DNA of 59,920 bases from Gallibacterium genomosp. 3 (GCF_001678475.1 NZ_JTJR01000017.1:1-59920); one strand, 5' to 3'; counted from the first letter of the stretch, positions 7,682-17,478 are shown. Program-made: numbers and translations. Notes: generated by a model from the letters alone, not told the origin.

Positions 7682-7996
7682 ATGTTGAAAAAAATTATCT
7701 ATGTCTTATTAATGGTGTCGGCATTTTCTCAATCAGTTTATGCTGCAACAGCAGCTCAGCCACAACTGACCTCACAGACTGCAGAACGTGAAGTTTCGTT
7801 TTATGTTAAGGAAATGACTTGTCAGCTTTGTGTTTATTTAGTGAATAAAGAGTTGCGTGCGCTTGATGGCGTGATTAAAACTAAAGCTAATATGAATGAA
7901 CATACTGTAAAAATTATTGCGAAACCAGAAGTGACTAACCAACAACTTATTCAAGCTATTGAAAAACTCCACTATACGGCAAAAGTAATAGAATAA
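7682..7996 (+). CDS. merP: MerP-like periplasmic heavy-metal-binding protein
   Basis: 104 aa with a Sec signal peptide (MLKKIIYVLLMVSAFSQSVYA). A single HMA domain follows with the metal site MTCQLCVYLVNKEL, a CxxC pair. The strand-helix order and the LDGVIKTKANMN segment fit the ferredoxin-like HMA fold. In mercury operons MerP hands the ion to MerT. Coupling with the preceding MerT-like gene supports a matched pair. It is preceded by AGAGGA. The third and last gene of the group, it ends at a terminator shared with the convergent slam gene. Confidence 0.8.
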   Translation: MLKKIIYVLLMVSAFSQSVYAATAAQPQLTSQTAEREVSFYVKEMTCQLCVYLVNKELRALDGVIKTKANMNEHTVKIIAKPEVTNQQLIQAIEKLHYTAKVIE

Positions 7997-8025
7997 AAAA
8001 ATGCCGGAGTAAGCCGACATTTTTT
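7995..8025. terminator. Bidirectional terminator between merP and slam
   Basis: ATGCCGG (8001-8007) and CCGACAT (8014-8020) pair with one mismatch. A-rich sequence precedes and five or more T follow, so it can serve both converging transcripts. Confidence 0.7.
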
Positions 8026-8067
8026 AATTAACTATTTTAGTAATCTATTTAATCTCAAAATACTCAG

Positions 8068-9384
8068 TCAAAATTGTTTTTCAAATAATAGGTTGATGTT
8101 CTTATCTGTATAAGAATACATTGATGGAATATTACTCACTTGTTGTTTCCAATTAAGTTGTAATTTTGGGGTAATATTCCACCATTGCCAGTCTCGCTTC
8201 CATAGGGTTAAGCTACTTTGATAAATATTGTCTTGTCTGGTTTTATTAAGCGGTAAAATACCACCCAGTACAGCTTGATCCTGATACTTACGTTTTGAGA
8301 TAGAAAAATTTATCTGACTGGAAATCCCTAACTTCCATTCTTGTTTCCAGCCTAAGCGTAGGCTATTTGTATGGTATGAATATTGTTTTTCTCGTGTATT
8401 TTCCCACAGTGCATCAATCCCTATATAGAAGAATTGAGTACTTGTTGGCAACCACAATAAAGTACTAGATGCTAATTTGCTATCTCCATCTAATATTGTT
8501 GCTTGTGGATACCTATTTTTTGCGTATTCAAGTGTATTGGATATTTGAAAATGATTATTTAGCCAGCGCGACCACTCCAAAGTAACACCATAGCTTTGCT
8601 GATATCTTTGATTTGCTACCCAGCGCCACTGATAAAAAGGTAAAATTGCGAGTTGTTGAATTGCATTTTTATATTTATAGCCTAGATTAAGACGGTTTTG
8701 AATATCAGTATAATCATGATTATCCCAATAATATTTACCATTAAGCGTATTTTCTAAGGCAAGATAATGGGCATATATTAGATTGAAATCTTTCCCAATA
8801 CTGCTATTAAAAGCGATACCATGTGCCGATTGTGGCAGCATACTTGGATTTTTGCGAAATCCCGTGTTCTCAATATTTATATCAGAAGAAACGTTATTCA
8901 CATTATCGGCTTGGGTGTAATACACATTAAAGCGACTATACCAACGATTACGCTGTTGAATCGCTTCAAGATATAAATCAATTAATTGTTCAATGGCTGG
9001 AGGCAAGTTATCTGATTTGACAAGCTCAAATTGTGTTTGGGCTTCATTATTTTGTTGATTCAAAAAGAGAGCTTTTGCTAATTCGATCCGTACTGGATTC
9101 AATTTAGGATTAATTGCTAGGATTTGGCGTAATAAATGGATAGTTGTGTCATATTCCTTTTTTGATTTGGCTATTACACTTTCCACAAATAATACTAAAA
9201 TTGGATCATGATCTTTAACTAAGCGATACTGTTTGAGCAAATAGCCAATGGTTTGATATTGTTGTTGATAGATTGCTTGGTTAAGCTTCTGTTCTAGTAT
9301 TAGTTGTTGTTTATGATGTGGTACACCTGCTAATGCAGGTAAACAACTTAAGATAAAGAGATAGAAAATAAAAAATTTTTTCAT
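8068..9384 (-). CDS. Surface lipoprotein assembly modulator (Slam) outer-membrane translocator
   Basis: 438 aa. It has a Sec signal peptide (MKKFFIFYLFILSCLPALA) and then an N-terminal TPR-like helical domain to about residue 150 (LLRQILAINPKLNPVRIELAKALFL). A C-terminal beta-barrel rich in alternating aromatic strands follows and ends in NINLLFEKQF, with the terminal Phe usual for BAM substrates. This architecture is that of Slam proteins (DUF560), which move lipoproteins such as TbpB, HpuA and fHbp to the cell surface in Neisseria and Pasteurellaceae. The gene directly upstream in the same direction (64-base gap) encodes a lipoprotein with a matching C-terminal domain, the usual Slam-substrate pairing. 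Confidence 0.88.
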   Translation of the reverse strand: MKKFFIFYLFILSCLPALAGVPHHKQQLILEQKLNQAIYQQQYQTIGYLLKQYRLVKDHDPILVLFVESVIAKSKKEYDTTIHLLRQILAINPKLNPVRIELAKALFLNQQNNEAQTQFELVKSDNLPPAIEQLIDLYLEAIQQRNRWYSRFNVYYTQADNVNNVSSDINIENTGFRKNPSMLPQSAHGIAFNSSIGKDFNLIYAHYLALENTLNGKYYWDNHDYTDIQNRLNLGYKYKNAIQQLAILPFYQWRWVANQRYQQSYGVTLEWSRWLNNHFQISNTLEYAKNRYPQATILDGDSKLASSTLLWLPTSTQFFYIGIDALWENTREKQYSYHTNSLRLGWKQEWKLGISSQINFSISKRKYQDQAVLGGILPLNKTRQDNIYQSSLTLWKRDWQWWNITPKLQLNWKQQVSNIPSMYSYTDKNINLLFEKQF

Positions 9385-9448
9385 AGAGAGTGAAATGTTG
9401 ATGGGTTAAATAATCCCCTAACAGAAGCTAGGGGGATAATTAAATGAA

Positions 9449-10906
9449 TTATTGTTTTTCTGCAGTAAATACACCTTTTTCAGGTATATAAGAACCTAGA
9501 GATGGGGCAGGTAAGACAATTGAACCAGCTATCTGTTCTGCATGTTTTCCCATAAAGATCCCTTGATAGGAACCATTAGTTTGAGATGGACCTATAGGAG
9601 GATTATTATAGGGATCAGTAACTGTCCTGGATGCAGTTCCAGAAAATTCCATCATGCCACGATTAGTTGTGATTGGTGCTGGATGTAATGTAATCGAAGA
9701 AGCATAAGGACCATCAGATGAATGAGCATCTACAGTTCCTGAAATTGATTGATCAGTAAAATTAGCATTAAGAGTAATATTTTTATGACCATATGATGAC
9801 ATAGAAGAAGTAGTGATATTTTGTGCAGTATGAATCTGTCCCCGATATTGAGCAGACCCTTGAATACGTTGCAATTCTGATAAATATTGTGCACGAGTTG
9901 GGTTACCACCAAAGCTATAAACAATCTTTTCCTGTCCATTGCTTAAGTCTTTTTGAATTAAAATAGAGTTACCTGCTTCTTCTAGATTATAGTTATAAGA
10001 AACATATACGACATTCGATGAAGAAAGAGCACTTATGATATTTTTCTCATGTCGAATACCATCTGCTGTAATATTTACATCAAAGTTATAATCAGAATTA
10101 ATACTAGGATTTTCTTGATCAGTATATTGAACAAATTTAGGAGCAACAAAATTTTCTCTTTCTTTTTCTCTAGCTAAGCGGAGTTCTCGTTGTTCGGTTG
10201 TTTCTTGGTAAGGATTTATTTGTTTTGTTAGATTATTAAGTTGTTCTGTTAGTGTTGTTACCTCATTCAATGTATTTTGAATTTGACTATCTTTATTCCA
10301 AAGTTGATTTTCCAGATCGCTAATACGACTATATAACTCACTAATTTGTCGATCTTTATCGTTACTTGCCTCTATATGTGCTGTAAGAATATTTTCTTTT
10401 TCCCTGATAACATTCTCTTTTTCAATTAATGCTTGTTCTTTTTCTTGAATAAGTTTCTCTTTATTATCTGCTAGTTGACTTAGTTCATTTCTTTGTTGAA
10501 TCAATTTCTCTTTTTGTTGTTTAAGCTCAGTAAGTTGGTCTTTTAACTTTTTCTGCTCTTCTTCTAAATAGGTTTTTTGAGTTTGTAATTCGGCAATTAA
10601 CGCATTTAGTTGAGCATTATTGTCAGTTGGATTTGCGATAAGTGTATTTAATTGTTTTTCAATTGTTTCGAGTCTGGTTTTTAATGTATTAAGCTGAGTA
10701 GTGTCTGTGGAAGAGTTGTTTGTAGAAGAATTTTGAGTGTTGGTTTCTTGGGGAACTTGATTAGAAGTTGTAATATCTTTTTCTGTTGTAGGTTTTTCTG
10801 CATTGGTCGTAGCTGGTTTTGTTCCACCACTAGAACTACCGCAAGCAACAATACCTAATGAAAGAAGAGTGATAAGTGCAATGGGTTTGAAAGGAAGTTT
10901 TTGCAT
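9449..10906 (-). CDS. Predicted Slam-dependent surface lipoprotein with long coiled coil
   Basis: 485 aa from ATG at 10906, chosen because GGAG lies 6 bases before it; an ATG four codons upstream overlaps that site. The lipobox LGIVACGSS gives a lipidated Cys at about residue 22. A Ser/Thr/Asn-rich linker follows (to about 70), then a heptad-like Lys/Glu/Gln-rich coiled coil (about 70-245, including KLIQQRNELSQL). The C-terminal beta-rich domain (about 260-485) contains a GIFMGKHAEQIAGSIVLPA-type strand and ends in GVFTAEKQ, like the C-terminal barrels of TbpB/fHbp-type proteins. The ligand is unknown. A surface role rests on the adjacent slam gene. The long stalk before the barrel is unlike TbpB or HpuA. 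Confidence 0.82.
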   Translation of the reverse strand: MQKLPFKPIALITLLSLGIVACGSSSGGTKPATTNAEKPTTEKDITTSNQVPQETNTQNSSTNNSSTDTTQLNTLKTRLETIEKQLNTLIANPTDNNAQLNALIAELQTQKTYLEEEQKKLKDQLTELKQQKEKLIQQRNELSQLADNKEKLIQEKEQALIEKENVIREKENILTAHIEASNDKDRQISELYSRISDLENQLWNKDSQIQNTLNEVTTLTEQLNNLTKQINPYQETTEQRELRLAREKERENFVAPKFVQYTDQENPSINSDYNFDVNITADGIRHEKNIISALSSSNVVYVSYNYNLEEAGNSILIQKDLSNGQEKIVYSFGGNPTRAQYLSELQRIQGSAQYRGQIHTAQNITTSSMSSYGHKNITLNANFTDQSISGTVDAHSSDGPYASSITLHPAPITTNRGMMEFSGTASRTVTDPYNNPPIGPSQTNGSYQGIFMGKHAEQIAGSIVLPAPSLGSYIPEKGVFTAEKQ

Positions 10907-11004
10907 ATAAAGCTCCATTAAGATAACAATACAAGATATAAAAGCCCGTTAAACCTATTGTTTTGCTACCAAACTATTTTGGTAAGCAAAAACTTCCTTA
11001 GTTT

Positions 11005-11014
11005 AAAAAAAAAA
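11005..11014 (-). repeat. Ten-base homopolymer tract upstream of the surface lipoprotein
   Basis: A10 on the plus strand (T10 on the coding strand), about 100 bases upstream of the lipoprotein start. The length allows slipped-strand changes; whether it falls between promoter elements is not clear. Confidence 0.5.
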
Positions 11015-11080
11015 CAAGTGGTTAGCTTCAAAAAACTAAAAAATTTGAGAGTGTGAATAGCAACAGAAGAAAATTTTTGT

Positions 11081-11111
11081 AAAAAAAAACGGCGATCCTT
11101 TTGATCGCCGT
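11081..11111 (-). terminator. grcA terminator
   Basis: ACGGCGATC (11089-11097) pairs perfectly with GATCGCCGT (11103-11111). On the minus strand it is followed by a run of T (11088-11081). Confidence 0.92.
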
Positions 11112-11129
11112 TTGATTAGGAAAATAAGA

Positions 11130-11513
11130 TTATAGGCTTTCAGTGAAAGTACGAGTGATTACATCGCGTTGTTGTTCTGGAGTTAAAGAGTTGAAACGAA
11201 CTGCATAACCAGAAACACGGATAGTTAATTGTGGATATTTTTCTGGGTGTTTTACAGCGTCTTCTAAAGTTTCACGACGTAATACATTAACGTTTAAGTG
11301 TTGACCACCTTCAACTTTTACAGTTGGTGCAACGTCAACTGGTAATTCACGATATTCAATGTTGCCTAATTCGTTGATTGCAACGATTTGATCTTCAGCA
11401 TAATCACCTTTTGCACATAAACAACGTGCTTCACCTTTCTCATTATCTAATAACCAGAAAGAGTTAATTAAATTGTCATTTGCTGCTTGTGTAATTTGAA
11501 TACCTTTAATCAT
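11130..11513 (-). CDS. grcA: Autonomous glycyl radical cofactor GrcA (YfiD)
   Basis: 127 aa from ATG 11513, preceded by GGAGG; an upstream start is six codons longer without support. The C-terminus carries the glycyl radical motif RVSGYAVRF. The rest matches the pyruvate formate-lyase C-terminal domain ([25 protein letters not shown]). GrcA replaces the damaged glycyl domain of oxygen-cleaved pyruvate formate-lyase and supports low-pH or micro-aerobic growth. A perfect FNR box lies upstream at 11647-11660 with a TATTAT -10 element at 11616-11621, consistent with anaerobic induction. It is monocistronic with a strong terminator. Confidence 0.96.
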   Translation of the reverse strand: MIKGIQITQAANDNLINSFWLLDNEKGEARCLCAKGDYAEDQIVAINELGNIEYRELPVDVAPTVKVEGGQHLNVNVLRRETLEDAVKHPEKYPQLTIRVSGYAVRFNSLTPEQQRDVITRTFTESL

Positions 11514-11615
11514 GATTGCCTCCAAAAGCATCTATTAATAACCTAATGAACTGACGAAAATTTTATCAAAATATTTTATATTTTCAAATTAAATTACAAT
11601 ATTTTGGCTATCTCA

Positions 11616-11660
11616 ATAATAAAAAATTTTCCTTAGAATGGTTATTTTGATTTTAATCAA
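11616..11660 (-). promoter_or_regulatory. FNR-activated grcA promoter
   Basis: The palindrome TTGAT-TTTA-ATCAA at 11647-11660 matches the FNR consensus in full. On the minus strand TATTAT at 11616-11621 is placed so that the box centre falls roughly 41-45 bases upstream of the expected start, the class II activator position. Confidence 0.85.
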
Positions 11661-11807
11661 AAAATTATTAGGCTAAATAATTCGAGGTAGATTTATTTTT
11701 ACGTTTTAATAATGAAATTGTAACAATCGGTGATGTAATTTTTATTTGTGATCTTAGAAAATGTTTTTTTATAATTTAGCGTCTTACACGATAACAAGGA
11801 TAATGCC

Positions 11808-12476
11808 ATGAGAACATGGAAAGAGATGATTGGGCATGAAAAAGCTGATCCTTATTTTCAGCAGATCTTGCAACAAGTCCAACATCAACGAGATTTAGGC
11901 AAGATTATTTACCCACCAAAGGCAGATGTATTTAATGCATTTCGTTATACTGAATTTGATCAAGTTAAAGTCGTTATTTTAGGGCAAGATCCTTATCATG
12001 GGCCTAATCAAGCGCATGGACTGGCTTTTTCAGTGCGACCTAATGTGCCACCACCGCCTTCATTATTAAATATGTATAAAGAGTTAAGCCAAGATATTGA
12101 AGGGTTTCAAATTCCAAATCACGGCTATTTAGTGAATTGGGCAACACAAGGGGTACTGTTGTTGAACACAGTATTAACGGTTGAGCAAGGAAAGGCACAT
12201 TCACACGCAAATTTTGGCTGGGAAACCTTTACCGATCATGTGATTGCGACACTAAACCAACATACATCAGGTTTGGTTTTTTTGTTGTGGGGAAGTCATG
12301 CACAAAAGAAAGGACAGTTTATTGATCGACAAAAACATTGTGTATTAACTGCACCGCACCCATCGCCGTTATCTGCACATCGAGGTTTTTTTGGTTGTCA
12401 CCATTTTTCACGAGCCAATCACTATTTAATCCAACAAGGAAAAACACCGATTGATTGGAAACTCGCCAATATTTAA
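11808..12476 (+). CDS. ung: Uracil-DNA glycosylase, family 1
   Basis: 222 aa, full length. It contains the catalytic water-activating motif GQDPYHG (residues about 60-66) and the minor-groove loop [11 protein letters not shown] (about 185-195). It removes uracil from DNA to start base excision repair. Preceded by AAGGATA and divergent from grcA across 294 bases. The downstream gene yaaA starts 12 bases later, so ung-yaaA and the following lipoprotein and fieF are likely co-transcribed. A second, unrelated UDG-superfamily gene is at 37080. Confidence 0.97.
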   Translation: MRTWKEMIGHEKADPYFQQILQQVQHQRDLGKIIYPPKADVFNAFRYTEFDQVKVVILGQDPYHGPNQAHGLAFSVRPNVPPPPSLLNMYKELSQDIEGFQIPNHGYLVNWATQGVLLLNTVLTVEQGKAHSHANFGWETFTDHVIATLNQHTSGLVFLLWGSHAQKKGQFIDRQKHCVLTAPHPSPLSAHRGFFGCHHFSRANHYLIQQGKTPIDWKLANI

Positions 12477-12488
12477 AGAAGGAACAAT

Positions 12489-13268
12489 ATGTTAGCAATT
12501 ATTTCACCAGCAAAAACGCTGGATTTTACTACGTCTGCACCAATAAATACGGTTACGCAGCCAAGTTTGACTGCGTATAGCGAACAGCTAATTAATCTTT
12601 GCCGTCAATTAACTCCAGCAGACATCGCCTCTTTAATGAAAATTAGTGATAAGTTGGCGGGATTAAATGCAGCCCGTTTTGCAGAATGGCAAGTAGAGCA
12701 TAATCAAAATAATAGTAAAGCAGCAATCTATGCATTTAAAGGGGATGTCTATACTGGTTTAGATGCAGAGAGTTTATCAGTGGCAGACATTGACTTTGCA
12801 CAGACACATTTACGAATGTTATCAGGGCTATATGGTTTATTACGTCCTTTAGATTTAATGCAACCTTATCGTTTGGAAATGGGAACTAAGTTGGCGAATC
12901 CGCATGGTAAGGATCTGTATCAATTTTGGGGAAATATAATTACTGATCATCTACAACAAGCGATTGATCAACAAGGCGATAATCTATTGATTAACGCTGC
13001 ATCAGATGAATATTTTAAAGCAGTGAATAGTGATCGTTTAAAAGCAACCATTGTGAAGCCAATTTTTATGGATTATAAAAATGGTCGGTATAAAATTATC
13101 AGCTTTTATGCGAAGAAAGCACGAGGCTTGTTTTGTCGTTATCTTGTACAAAATCAAGTGACTGAAGTCGAACAGCTCAAAGCATTTGATTTAGCAGGAT
13201 ATTGGTTTGATAAAACAGCTTCAACTGCAACAGAGTTAGTGTTTAAACGGGAGTTAAGTGATGATTAA
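12489..13268 (+). CDS. yaaA: Peroxide stress protein YaaA
   Basis: 259 aa, standard length, starting [13 protein letters not shown], the signature of the YaaA (DUF328/UPF0246) family. Other conserved parts are [25 protein letters not shown] and the C-terminal [14 protein letters not shown]. In E. coli YaaA limits free intracellular iron during hydrogen peroxide stress and binds DNA. It lies directly after ung with an AAGAAGGAAC ribosome site. The stop overlaps the start of the next gene, indicating translational coupling. Linkage with the ferrous-iron/zinc exporter fieF two genes on is consistent with an iron/oxidative-stress theme. Confidence 0.95.
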   Translation: MLAIISPAKTLDFTTSAPINTVTQPSLTAYSEQLINLCRQLTPADIASLMKISDKLAGLNAARFAEWQVEHNQNNSKAAIYAFKGDVYTGLDAESLSVADIDFAQTHLRMLSGLYGLLRPLDLMQPYRLEMGTKLANPHGKDLYQFWGNIITDHLQQAIDQQGDNLLINAASDEYFKAVNSDRLKATIVKPIFMDYKNGRYKIISFYAKKARGLFCRYLVQNQVTEVEQLKAFDLAGYWFDKTASTATELVFKRELSDD

Positions 13269-13833
13269 ACGTTTATCGTGGTTGGTGATTTTGTTCTTAA
13301 CAGGATGTGTATCGCATCAAGTAAGCCAACATAAAATTGCTGTACCAACAAAATTAAGCTTTGCACAACAGCAGTATCAATTAACCAAAACAGATGATTT
13401 AGGAAGTGTGGTGAAATATACCTATCAATTAATTGATACCAATAGTGCAAAACATTCACATCTAGAGATTTTTCAAGATTTACAGCAAGATTTTGCAAAG
13501 ACTGATCCAACTTATCTGCAACGTATTGCATTACGAGAAAAAATGTATTCTCGTTCAGACATTCAAGTATATAGCAATCAAGTAAAAGATAATCAGTTGT
13601 ATAGTTATGTGGTCTATCCGCCAGCAGAACAATTTACTGATTATCAAGTTGATGTGGCGAAAGGTGAAAATTTGGCAGCGTGTGGATTTGTTCAAGTGCA
13701 ATATAGCGAACAATTTGCACCAGTAAAAAGTAGCACAATGGCAGTATTGAAAAAGTTAGAACAACAAAAAGCGAAACCGTTAGTGGCAGAAATGATGAAA
13801 TACCCACTAACTTGGAGCTGTAATGAAAAATAA
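13261..13833 (+). CDS. Putative lipoprotein of unknown function
   Basis: 190 aa from ATG 13261, inside the last codons of yaaA. A signal peptide ends in the lipobox LTGC at about residues 14-17, so the protein is probably lipid-anchored. The mature part is soluble and rich in Gln, Lys and Tyr, with one cysteine in [10 protein letters not shown] and another near the end in TWSCNEK, possibly forming a disulfide. I do not recognise a domain. The 3' end overlaps fieF by 11 bases. Its position between yaaA and fieF suggests the same transcript. Confidence 0.7.
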   Translation: MIKRLSWLVILFLTGCVSHQVSQHKIAVPTKLSFAQQQYQLTKTDDLGSVVKYTYQLIDTNSAKHSHLEIFQDLQQDFAKTDPTYLQRIALREKMYSRSDIQVYSNQVKDNQLYSYVVYPPAEQFTDYQVDVAKGENLAACGFVQVQYSEQFAPVKSSTMAVLKKLEQQKAKPLVAEMMKYPLTWSCNEK

Positions 13834-14728
13834 TTATTCAATTTACGTAAAACGTGCAGCCTGTTTTGCCATTTTTACCGCCTTGTTTTTGGTATTAATT
13901 AAGGCAATCGCATGGTGGAAAACGGGCTCAGTTAGTATTTTAGCCGCTATTACAGATTCTTTATTGGATCTGCTAGCTTCTTTTACCAGTATGTTGATTT
14001 TACGTTTTGCCTTAATGCCAGCAGATGATAACCATTCATTTGGGCATGGTAAGGCAGAGTCGCTCGCTTCGTTAGCCCAAGGAATGTTTATTTGTGGTTC
14101 AGTTGTTTTCTTATTTCTTCAAGGCATCCAACGTTTAAATTCTCCAGAGATTACAGATCATAATATTTGGGGGATTGCGGTGACTGTGATTTCAGTAGTA
14201 ATGACAGGTATTTTGGTTGCTTTCCAAAAATATACGATCAAATTAACAGATAGCCCCGCAATTAAAGCGGATAGTTTGCATTATCAGACAGACTTATTTA
14301 TGAATTTGGGGATCTTAGTAGCATTAGTGCTTAGCTATTATGGTTTTATCATAGCTGATGCAATTTGTGCATTAATTATTGCGGTCTATATTTTAGTCAA
14401 TGCACTGAAAATGGTCGCCGAAGCCATACAAATGTTACTAGATGTTGCTTTACCAGATGAAGAAATTGAATTAATCAAAATGATCGCTAAACAGAATAAA
14501 CACGTATTAGGAATTCATGATATTAAAACTCGCCGAGCGGGTGCGGTACGTTTTATTCAATTACATCTAGAATTAGAGGATCATTTACCATTAGTCGTTG
14601 CTCACGATATTACAGAAGAGTTGGAACAAGCCTTACTGAAAGCATTTCCTCATTCTGACGTAATAATTCATCAAGAACCTACCTCAGTTGTTAAACAGGA
14701 AATGGCGGAACAACAAGCGAATTCCTGA
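13823..14728 (+). CDS. fieF: Cation diffusion facilitator FieF/YiiP-type iron/zinc exporter
   Basis: 301 aa with six membrane segments and a cytosolic C-terminal domain, like YiiP. The intramembrane metal site is visible as DSLLD (Asp 44 and 48 region) and HYQTD. The interfacial HGKAES follows NHSFG. It exports Fe(II)/Zn(II) in exchange for protons at the inner membrane. A short extension rich in Gln/Glu ends the protein. It overlaps the lipoprotein gene before it. Specificity between Fe, Zn and Cd cannot be fixed from sequence. Confidence 0.92.
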   Translation: MKNNYSIYVKRAACFAIFTALFLVLIKAIAWWKTGSVSILAAITDSLLDLLASFTSMLILRFALMPADDNHSFGHGKAESLASLAQGMFICGSVVFLFLQGIQRLNSPEITDHNIWGIAVTVISVVMTGILVAFQKYTIKLTDSPAIKADSLHYQTDLFMNLGILVALVLSYYGFIIADAICALIIAVYILVNALKMVAEAIQMLLDVALPDEEIELIKMIAKQNKHVLGIHDIKTRRAGAVRFIQLHLELEDHLPLVVAHDITEELEQALLKAFPHSDVIIHQEPTSVVKQEMAEQQANS

Positions 14729-14849
14729 TTAGATCAAAAATTACGAAAGTAATCAAAAATTTCACTAGAGGATAGAGAGTGAATAGTGTAATCTTAGCGC
14801 GGTTTTGATTTATTTTTAGCTTTAAAATATTTCCGAATGAGGACGAATT

Positions 14850-15815
14850 ATGATTAAGAAAATTGCCGTATTAACAAGTGGTGGTGATGCGCCAGGAATG
14901 AACGCTGCAATTCGTGGAGTTGTGCGTGCAACGTTATACGAAGGCTTAGAAGTATATGGTATCTATGATGGTTACCAAGGACTTTATTTCAATAAAATTA
15001 AAAAATTAGAACGCTATCATGTATCTGATGTGATTAATCGTGGTGGTACTTTCTTAGGTTCTGCGCGTTTCCCTGAGTTTAAAGATCCGGCTGTTCGGGC
15101 AAAATGTGTGGAGAACTTACGTTTTCATGGTATTGATGCACTAGTTGTAATTGGTGGAGACGGTTCCTATATGGGAGCAAAGTTATTAACGGAAGAACAT
15201 GATTTCCCATGTATTGGTTTACCAGGTACGATTGATAATGACGTAGCAGGAACAGATTATACGATTGGATATCAAACCGCATTAGAAACAGCATTAGATG
15301 CGATTGATCGTTTACGTGATACCTCAAGTTCACACCAACGTATTTCCATTGTAGAAATTATGGGACGTCATTGTGGTGATTTAACCTTAGCTGCGGCTAT
15401 TGCTGGTGGTTGTGAGTTTATCGTTGTGCCAGAACGCCCATTTGAACGTGAAGCACTGATTCGTAAAGTAGAGTATGGTATTGAAAAAGGAAAACGCCAT
15501 GCAATTATTGCGATTACTGAACATATGTGTGATGTCAATGAATTAGCGAAAGAAATTGAAGAACGCGTAAAACACGAAACTCGTGCGACAGTATTAGGTC
15601 ATATTCAACGTGGTGGTGCACCTTGTGCATTTGACCGTATTCTTGCGTCAAGAATGGGAGTATATGCGGTTGAATTATTGTTACAAGGAGAGAAAGGTCG
15701 TTGTGTGGGTATCCAAAATGAGAAATTAGTTCACCACGATATTATCGATGCAATTCAAAATATGAAACGTACCTTTAAAGAAGATTGGTTCAATACTTCA
15801 AGAAAACTTTATTAA
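14850..15815 (+). CDS. pfkA: ATP-dependent 6-phosphofructokinase
   Basis: 321 aa, family A. It has the ATP loop [15 protein letters not shown], the GGDGSYMGA segment, the catalytic [12 protein letters not shown] and the substrate-binding MGRHCGDL. It phosphorylates fructose 6-phosphate to fructose 1,6-bisphosphate, the committed step of glycolysis. It stands alone, with ribosome site GAGGACG and a strong terminator after it. Relevant to the hexose-phosphate uptake genes afu and uhpT in this window, whose products enter here. Confidence 0.98.
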   Translation: MIKKIAVLTSGGDAPGMNAAIRGVVRATLYEGLEVYGIYDGYQGLYFNKIKKLERYHVSDVINRGGTFLGSARFPEFKDPAVRAKCVENLRFHGIDALVVIGGDGSYMGAKLLTEEHDFPCIGLPGTIDNDVAGTDYTIGYQTALETALDAIDRLRDTSSSHQRISIVEIMGRHCGDLTLAAAIAGGCEFIVVPERPFEREALIRKVEYGIEKGKRHAIIAITEHMCDVNELAKEIEERVKHETRATVLGHIQRGGAPCAFDRILASRMGVYAVELLLQGEKGRCVGIQNEKLVHHDIIDAIQNMKRTFKEDWFNTSRKLY

Positions 15816-15846
15816 TATACAATAATTAATCTTCCTTGAATTGATG

Positions 15847-15881
15847 AACGCATACTGTCATTTGGCAGTATGCGTTTTTTT
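15847..15881 (+). terminator. pfkA terminator
   Basis: AACGCATACTG (15847-15857) pairs perfectly with CAGTATGCGTT (15866-15876), followed by T residues. Confidence 0.93.
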
Positions 15882-16028
15882 ATGTTGCGTTATGTTGTTG
15901 TTTAAAAAATGTTATAACTAGTAGTATTAATAATTCATTTGATAATAATTTTTTTCTATTAAATAAATGAAATAAAGTGCGATATACTTTCACTAAAATT
16001 TTACAATTATCTTAATGGAGAAACATTT

Positions 16029-17363
16029 ATGCAAAAAATCGTGATTGTTGGCGGTGGTGCTGGTGGACTTGAATTAGCGACCTTTCTTGGCCATAAATTA
16101 GGACGTAAAAAGAAAGCAGAAGTGATTTTAGTCGATCGCAATCAGACTCACTTATGGAAACCGCTATTACATGAAGTTGCGACAGGATCATTAGATGATG
16201 GTGTGGAAGCGGTAAGTTATCGTGCTCATGCAAGAAATCATGGTTTCTTATTCCAACAGGGCTATATTACAGGTCTTTCTCGGAATGAAAAAAATATTAC
16301 TTTAGCCCCGATTCATGATGAACGAGGCAAATTATTAGTTGCTGAACGTAAGATTAATTACGATATTTTGGTATTAAGTATTGGCAGTAAGTCTAATGAT
16401 TTCAATACGAAAGGTGTTAGTGAGAACTGTATTTTTCTAGACAGTCCTGATCAAGCACTGTATTTCCAAAAACGGATGATGCAACTCTTTTTAAAGTTTG
16501 CTGAGGATAATCTTGCCGCTGATGATGTTGTGGTATCTGAAAAAATTCAGTTAGTTGAACCAAATAAAATCAATATTGCGATTGTTGGTGCAGGGGCAAC
16601 GGGTGTAGAACTTTCAGCGGAACTTTATAATGCAGCACAATATTTATCAGGCTATGGCTTCGGCAAAATTGATAATCGTTGCTTAAAAGTGACTCTAATT
16701 GAAGCGGGAAATAAAATTTTACCTGCATTATCAGATCGAATTATTAATTCAGCGCACAAAGAGTTAGTAGCACTTGGGGTGGATGTTCGTACCAATACGC
16801 GCATTATTGAAGCAACTGAAAACAGTTTAAAAACGCATGATGGTGAAGAGATTAAAGCGGATTTAATGGTTTGGGCTGCAGGAATTCGTGCTTCTGATGT
16901 AACTAAGCAATTTGATGGTTTAGAGATTAATCGTATCAATCAATTACAAGTGAAAGACACATTACAGACAACGCTTGATGATCATATTTTTGCGATTGGT
17001 GATTGTGCGGCATTATTACAGAAAGATGGTAAACCTGTGCCTCCTCGTGCTCAAGCTGCACATCAAATGGCAACGACTTGTGGGAAAAATATTTTAGCCT
17101 TATTAGAAAATAAGCCTTTAAAAACATTTACTTATTATGATCATGGTTCATTAGTTTCGCTATCCCGCTTTAGTACAGTGGGTAACTTAATGGGCAATTT
17201 AGTTAGAGGATCGATGACAATTGAAGGACATATTGCCCACTTTATCTATGTTTCTTTATACCGAATGCATCAGGTCGCTTTGCATGGTTGCTTTAAAACA
17301 GCTTTATTTATGTTAGTGGGACGCTTAAACCGTTTTATTCGTCCATTAATGAAGTTACATTAG
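16029..17363 (+). CDS. ndh: Type II NADH:quinone oxidoreductase
   Basis: 444 aa. An N-terminal FAD dinucleotide motif ([14 protein letters not shown]) and a second NADH-binding GxGxxG ([17 protein letters not shown], about residues 183-199) are present. [10 protein letters not shown], the FAD-contacting motif, and AQAAHQMA follow. The C-terminal amphipathic region ([16 protein letters not shown]) anchors the enzyme peripherally to the inner membrane. It oxidises NADH and reduces quinone without pumping protons. It is monocistronic with its own terminator. The preceding 213 bases hold the promoter, but no clear regulator site was found. Confidence 0.96.
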   Translation: MQKIVIVGGGAGGLELATFLGHKLGRKKKAEVILVDRNQTHLWKPLLHEVATGSLDDGVEAVSYRAHARNHGFLFQQGYITGLSRNEKNITLAPIHDERGKLLVAERKINYDILVLSIGSKSNDFNTKGVSENCIFLDSPDQALYFQKRMMQLFLKFAEDNLAADDVVVSEKIQLVEPNKINIAIVGAGATGVELSAELYNAAQYLSGYGFGKIDNRCLKVTLIEAGNKILPALSDRIINSAHKELVALGVDVRTNTRIIEATENSLKTHDGEEIKADLMVWAAGIRASDVTKQFDGLEINRINQLQVKDTLQTTLDDHIFAIGDCAALLQKDGKPVPPRAQAAHQMATTCGKNILALLENKPLKTFTYYDHGSLVSLSRFSTVGNLMGNLVRGSMTIEGHIAHFIYVSLYRMHQVALHGCFKTALFMLVGRLNRFIRPLMKLH

Positions 17364-17390
17364 TTTTAAAATTAATTTTTAGAAGTGTGA

Positions 17391-17422
17391 AATCTGCCAC
17401 ACTATTGTGGCGGATTTTTTTT
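17391..17422 (+). terminator. ndh terminator
   Basis: AATCTGCCACA (17391-17401) pairs with TGTGGCGGATT (17406-17416), with one G-T wobble, then T residues. It separates ndh from the biosynthetic operon. Confidence 0.9.
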
Positions 17423-17478
17423 ATTTTCAATGCTATATTGTTCTAAACAAATTAGATAGTAAATAGGCAGGAAATAAA

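Noticed and set aside
11081-11089. A-run next to grcA as a phase-variation tract
   Set aside because: It is the T-run of the grcA terminator and not in a coding or promoter region.
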